A stretch of 7,108 nucleotides of DNA from Thermoleophilia bacterium (GTDB lineage: Bacteria; Actinomycetota; Thermoleophilia; Gaiellales; SKUG01), in NCBI GenBank assembly GCA_025964465.1, contig JAOPYS010000067.1, positions 1 through 7,108 on the forward strand. The letters are read 5' to 3'. Shown here one piece after another: positions 5,515 to 7,108 of this stretch; positions within the stretch are counted from its first letter, which is position 1, and each line of letters begins with the position of its first letter. Both the position numbers and the translations under genes were made by a program. The notes beneath the pieces are model-generated. The model was not told the origin of the DNA. It was given only the letters and a program-made list of their open reading frames with translations, and searched no databases.

Positions 5515-7108
5515 ATGGCGCCGATCGGATCGACCTACCGCCTGCAGATGACCGCCGAGTTCGGGTTCGCGGCGGCGGCGCGGATCGTGCCGTACCTGCA
5601 CCGGCTCGGGGTGGAGGCCGCGTACTGCTCGCCGATCCTGCGCGCGGCGCCCGGTTCGACGCACGGCTACGACGTCGCCGACCCGACGCAGCTGGACCCA
5701 CGACTGGGGACGCGCGCGGAGTTCGATGCGTTCAGCGACGCGCTGCGCGAGCACGGGATGGGCCTGGTGCTCGACATCGTCCCCAACCACATGGCCGCGT
5801 CGGTGGCCAACCCGTGGTGGCGCGACGTGCTCACGAACGGGCAGGAATCCGAGTTCGCCGGGCACTTCGACATCGACTGGGCGGCGGGGAACGGGCGCGT
5901 GCTGCTGCCCGTGCTCGGCGGGCCGCTCGAGGGCGTGCTGGCGGCCGGCGAGCTGACGGTCGAGGGCGGCGAGCTGGCGTACTTCGACAACCGCTGGCCG
6001 CTCGCCCCGGGCAGCGCCGACGCTGGCGACGTCGCAGCCGTCGTGGCCGCGCAGCACTACGAGCTGGCGGACTGGCGCGAGCAGGCGCGTCGCCTCAACT
6101 ACCGACGCTTCTTCGACATCACCGACCTGGTCGGTGTGCGCGTGGAGGAGCCGCACGTCTTCGACGACGTGCACCGGCTGACGCTGGACCTCGTGCGCGA
6201 GGGCCGCGTGACGGCGGTCCGCGTCGACCACGTCGACGGGCTGCGCGACCCGCGGGCGTACCTCGAGCTGCTGGCCGAGCGGGTGCGCGAGGCGGCCGGC
6301 GGCGACCTGCCGATCTTCGTCGAGAAGATCCTCGGGCCGGGCGAGCCCCTGCCGGCGGAGTGGCCGGTGGCCGGCACGACGGGCTACGAGTTCCTCGACA
6401 CGTGCGACGGGCTGTTCGTCGACGCGGAGGGTGCCGAGCGGGCGCGCGAGCACTACGCGGACGTGGCGGAGGTGCCGCTGGCGTTCGACGAGATCGTGGC
6501 GCAGGCGAAGCTGCGGATCATCCGCGAGTACTTCTGGGGCGAGCTGGGCGGGCTGGCGCGACGCGTGCTGGGCCGCGACGCCGGGGCGCCCGAGGACGAC
6601 GAGGACCGGCGCGTGCGCGACGCGCTGGCGGTGGTCACGGCGCAGCTTCCCGTGTACCGGACCTACGTCGACGCGCGTGGTCGCTCGGCCGAGGACGAGC
6701 GCGTCATCGAGCACGCGCTCGCGGATGCCGCGGCCGCGGACGGCGTCGATCCGCTGGCGCTGTCACGGGTGGCCGAGGCGCTGCGCACCGACACGGACCT
6801 GACGATGCGGTGGCAGCAGTTCAGCGGGCCGGTCACCGCCAAGAGCGTGGAGGACACGGCGTTCTACCGCTACCACGCGGTGCCGGCGCGCAACGAGGTG
6901 GGTGCACACCCCCAGCACCCCGCCGGGTCGGTCGGCAGCTTCCACTGGCTGATGGGGGAGCGCGCGGCGCGCTGGCCCGGGTCGATGAACGCGAGCTCCA
7001 CGCACGACACGAAGCGCAGCGAGGACGTGCGCTCGCGGATGCTCGTGCTGACCGAGGAGCCGGACGAGTGGTCCGAGACGCTCGAGCGTTGGCTGGAGGA
7101 GTTCGACG
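5515..7108 (+). CDS. treY: Malto-oligosyltrehalose synthase (TreY), 3'-truncated by window edge
   Basis: Cytoplasmic GH13 intramolecular transglucosidase (EC 5.4.99.15) that converts the reducing-end alpha-1,4 bond of a malto-oligosaccharide to alpha,alpha-1,1, giving maltooligosyltrehalose for TreZ. The frame is open from ATG 5515 to the window end: 531 complete codons and no stop. Family length is roughly 700-830 residues, so about 200-300 C-terminal residues are missing. N-terminal STYRLQM, IVPYLHRLGVEAAYCSPIL and GSTHGYDVADPTQLDP are classic TreY. Region I is DIVPNHMA (Asp87), region II AVRVDHVDGLRDP (nucleophile Asp238), region III IFVEKIL (acid/base Glu270) and region IV SSTHDTKRSEDVR (Asp498). 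The TreY-specific stretch LNYRRFFDITDLVGVRVE lies near 199-216 and GPVTAKSVEDTAFYRY near 438-453. There is one base between the glgX stop and this start, so it is the fourth gene of the same operon. The segment NEVGAHPQHPAGSVGS (about 460-475) departs from the NEVGGxP form I expect; this looks like natural divergence. Identification is secure. Confidence 0.95.
   Translation, partial: MAPIGSTYRLQMTAEFGFAAAARIVPYLHRLGVEAAYCSPILRAAPGSTHGYDVADPTQLDPRLGTRAEFDAFSDALREHGMGLVLDIVPNHMAASVANPWWRDVLTNGQESEFAGHFDIDWAAGNGRVLLPVLGGPLEGVLAAGELTVEGGELAYFDNRWPLAPGSADAGDVAAVVAAQHYELADWREQARRLNYRRFFDITDLVGVRVEEPHVFDDVHRLTLDLVREGRVTAVRVDHVDGLRDPRAYLELLAERVREAAGGDLPIFVEKILGPGEPLPAEWPVAGTTGYEFLDTCDGLFVDAEGAERAREHYADVAEVPLAFDEIVAQAKLRIIREYFWGELGGLARRVLGRDAGAPEDDEDRRVRDALAVVTAQLPVYRTYVDARGRSAEDERVIEHALADAAAADGVDPLALSRVAEALRTDTDLTMRWQQFSGPVTAKSVEDTAFYRYHAVPARNEVGAHPQHPAGSVGSFHWLMGERAARWPGSMNASSTHDTKRSEDVRSRMLVLTEEPDEWSETLERWLEEFD

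Noticed and set aside
4086..5516. A 476-codon open frame on the - strand across glgX
   Set aside because: Same compositional artefact: antisense of a strongly GC3-biased gene. The Val/Ala/Arg/His-rich translation matches no fold I recognise, while the + strand frame has all GlgX motifs.
2363..6240. The 12-base string CACGTCGACGGG recurs in treZ (2363), glgX (4398) and treY (6229), with a one-base variant in glgB (576)
   Set aside because: It encodes His-Val-Asp-Gly around GH13 region II, so protein constraint plus biased codon use explains it. In treY it follows the nucleophile Asp, while in the others it precedes it, so it is not even the same aligned position. Its SalI-like palindromic core (GTCGAC) is common in such DNA. 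Not a regulatory repeat.
5350..6714. A 454-codon open frame on the - strand across treY
   Set aside because: Antisense shadow of treY. The + strand frame carries TreY signature motifs along its whole length; the - strand product is Arg/Val/His rich with no motif.

Overview
The window is a gene-dense stretch of very GC-rich DNA (about 70% by eye, third codon positions almost all G or C). It fits a high-GC Actinomycetota-type chromosome. I cannot place it more finely; actinobacterial classes other than the classical mycobacteria/streptomycetes are possible, since the gene order differs from the treX-treY-treZ order I recall from those. All four genes lie on the + strand and fill essentially every base. 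There is no RNA gene, mobile element, CRISPR array or intergenic region of any size.

Layout: (1) the 3' three-quarters of glgB, the glycogen branching enzyme, running in from the left edge and ending at 1574; (2) treZ, malto-oligosyltrehalose trehalohydrolase, 1571-3373, with a GTG start that overlaps the glgB stop by 4 bases; (3) glgX (called treX in trehalose operons), a glycogen debranching enzyme, 3375-5513, starting one base after the treZ stop; (4) treY, malto-oligosyltrehalose synthase, 5515 to the right edge, again starting one base after the previous stop and cut off before its C-terminal part. The two one-base junctions have the same form, TGACATG. The packing indicates one polycistronic transcript with coupled translation. 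Its promoter and terminator must lie outside the window.

All four proteins belong to the GH13 (alpha-amylase) superfamily. In each, the four conserved regions, including the nucleophile Asp, the acid/base Glu and the transition-state-stabilising Asp, can be read intact. Together they form a glucan-to-trehalose module. GlgB introduces alpha-1,6 branches into the alpha-1,4-glucan. GlgX/TreX removes branches and frees linear malto-oligosaccharides. TreY turns the reducing-end alpha-1,4 bond into an alpha,alpha-1,1 bond. TreZ then cuts off free trehalose. The unusual element is that the branching enzyme is fused into the same overlapping operon as the TreXYZ route, with treZ first and treY last. 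I found no sign of an undescribed system: this is a known pathway in a slightly uncommon arrangement.
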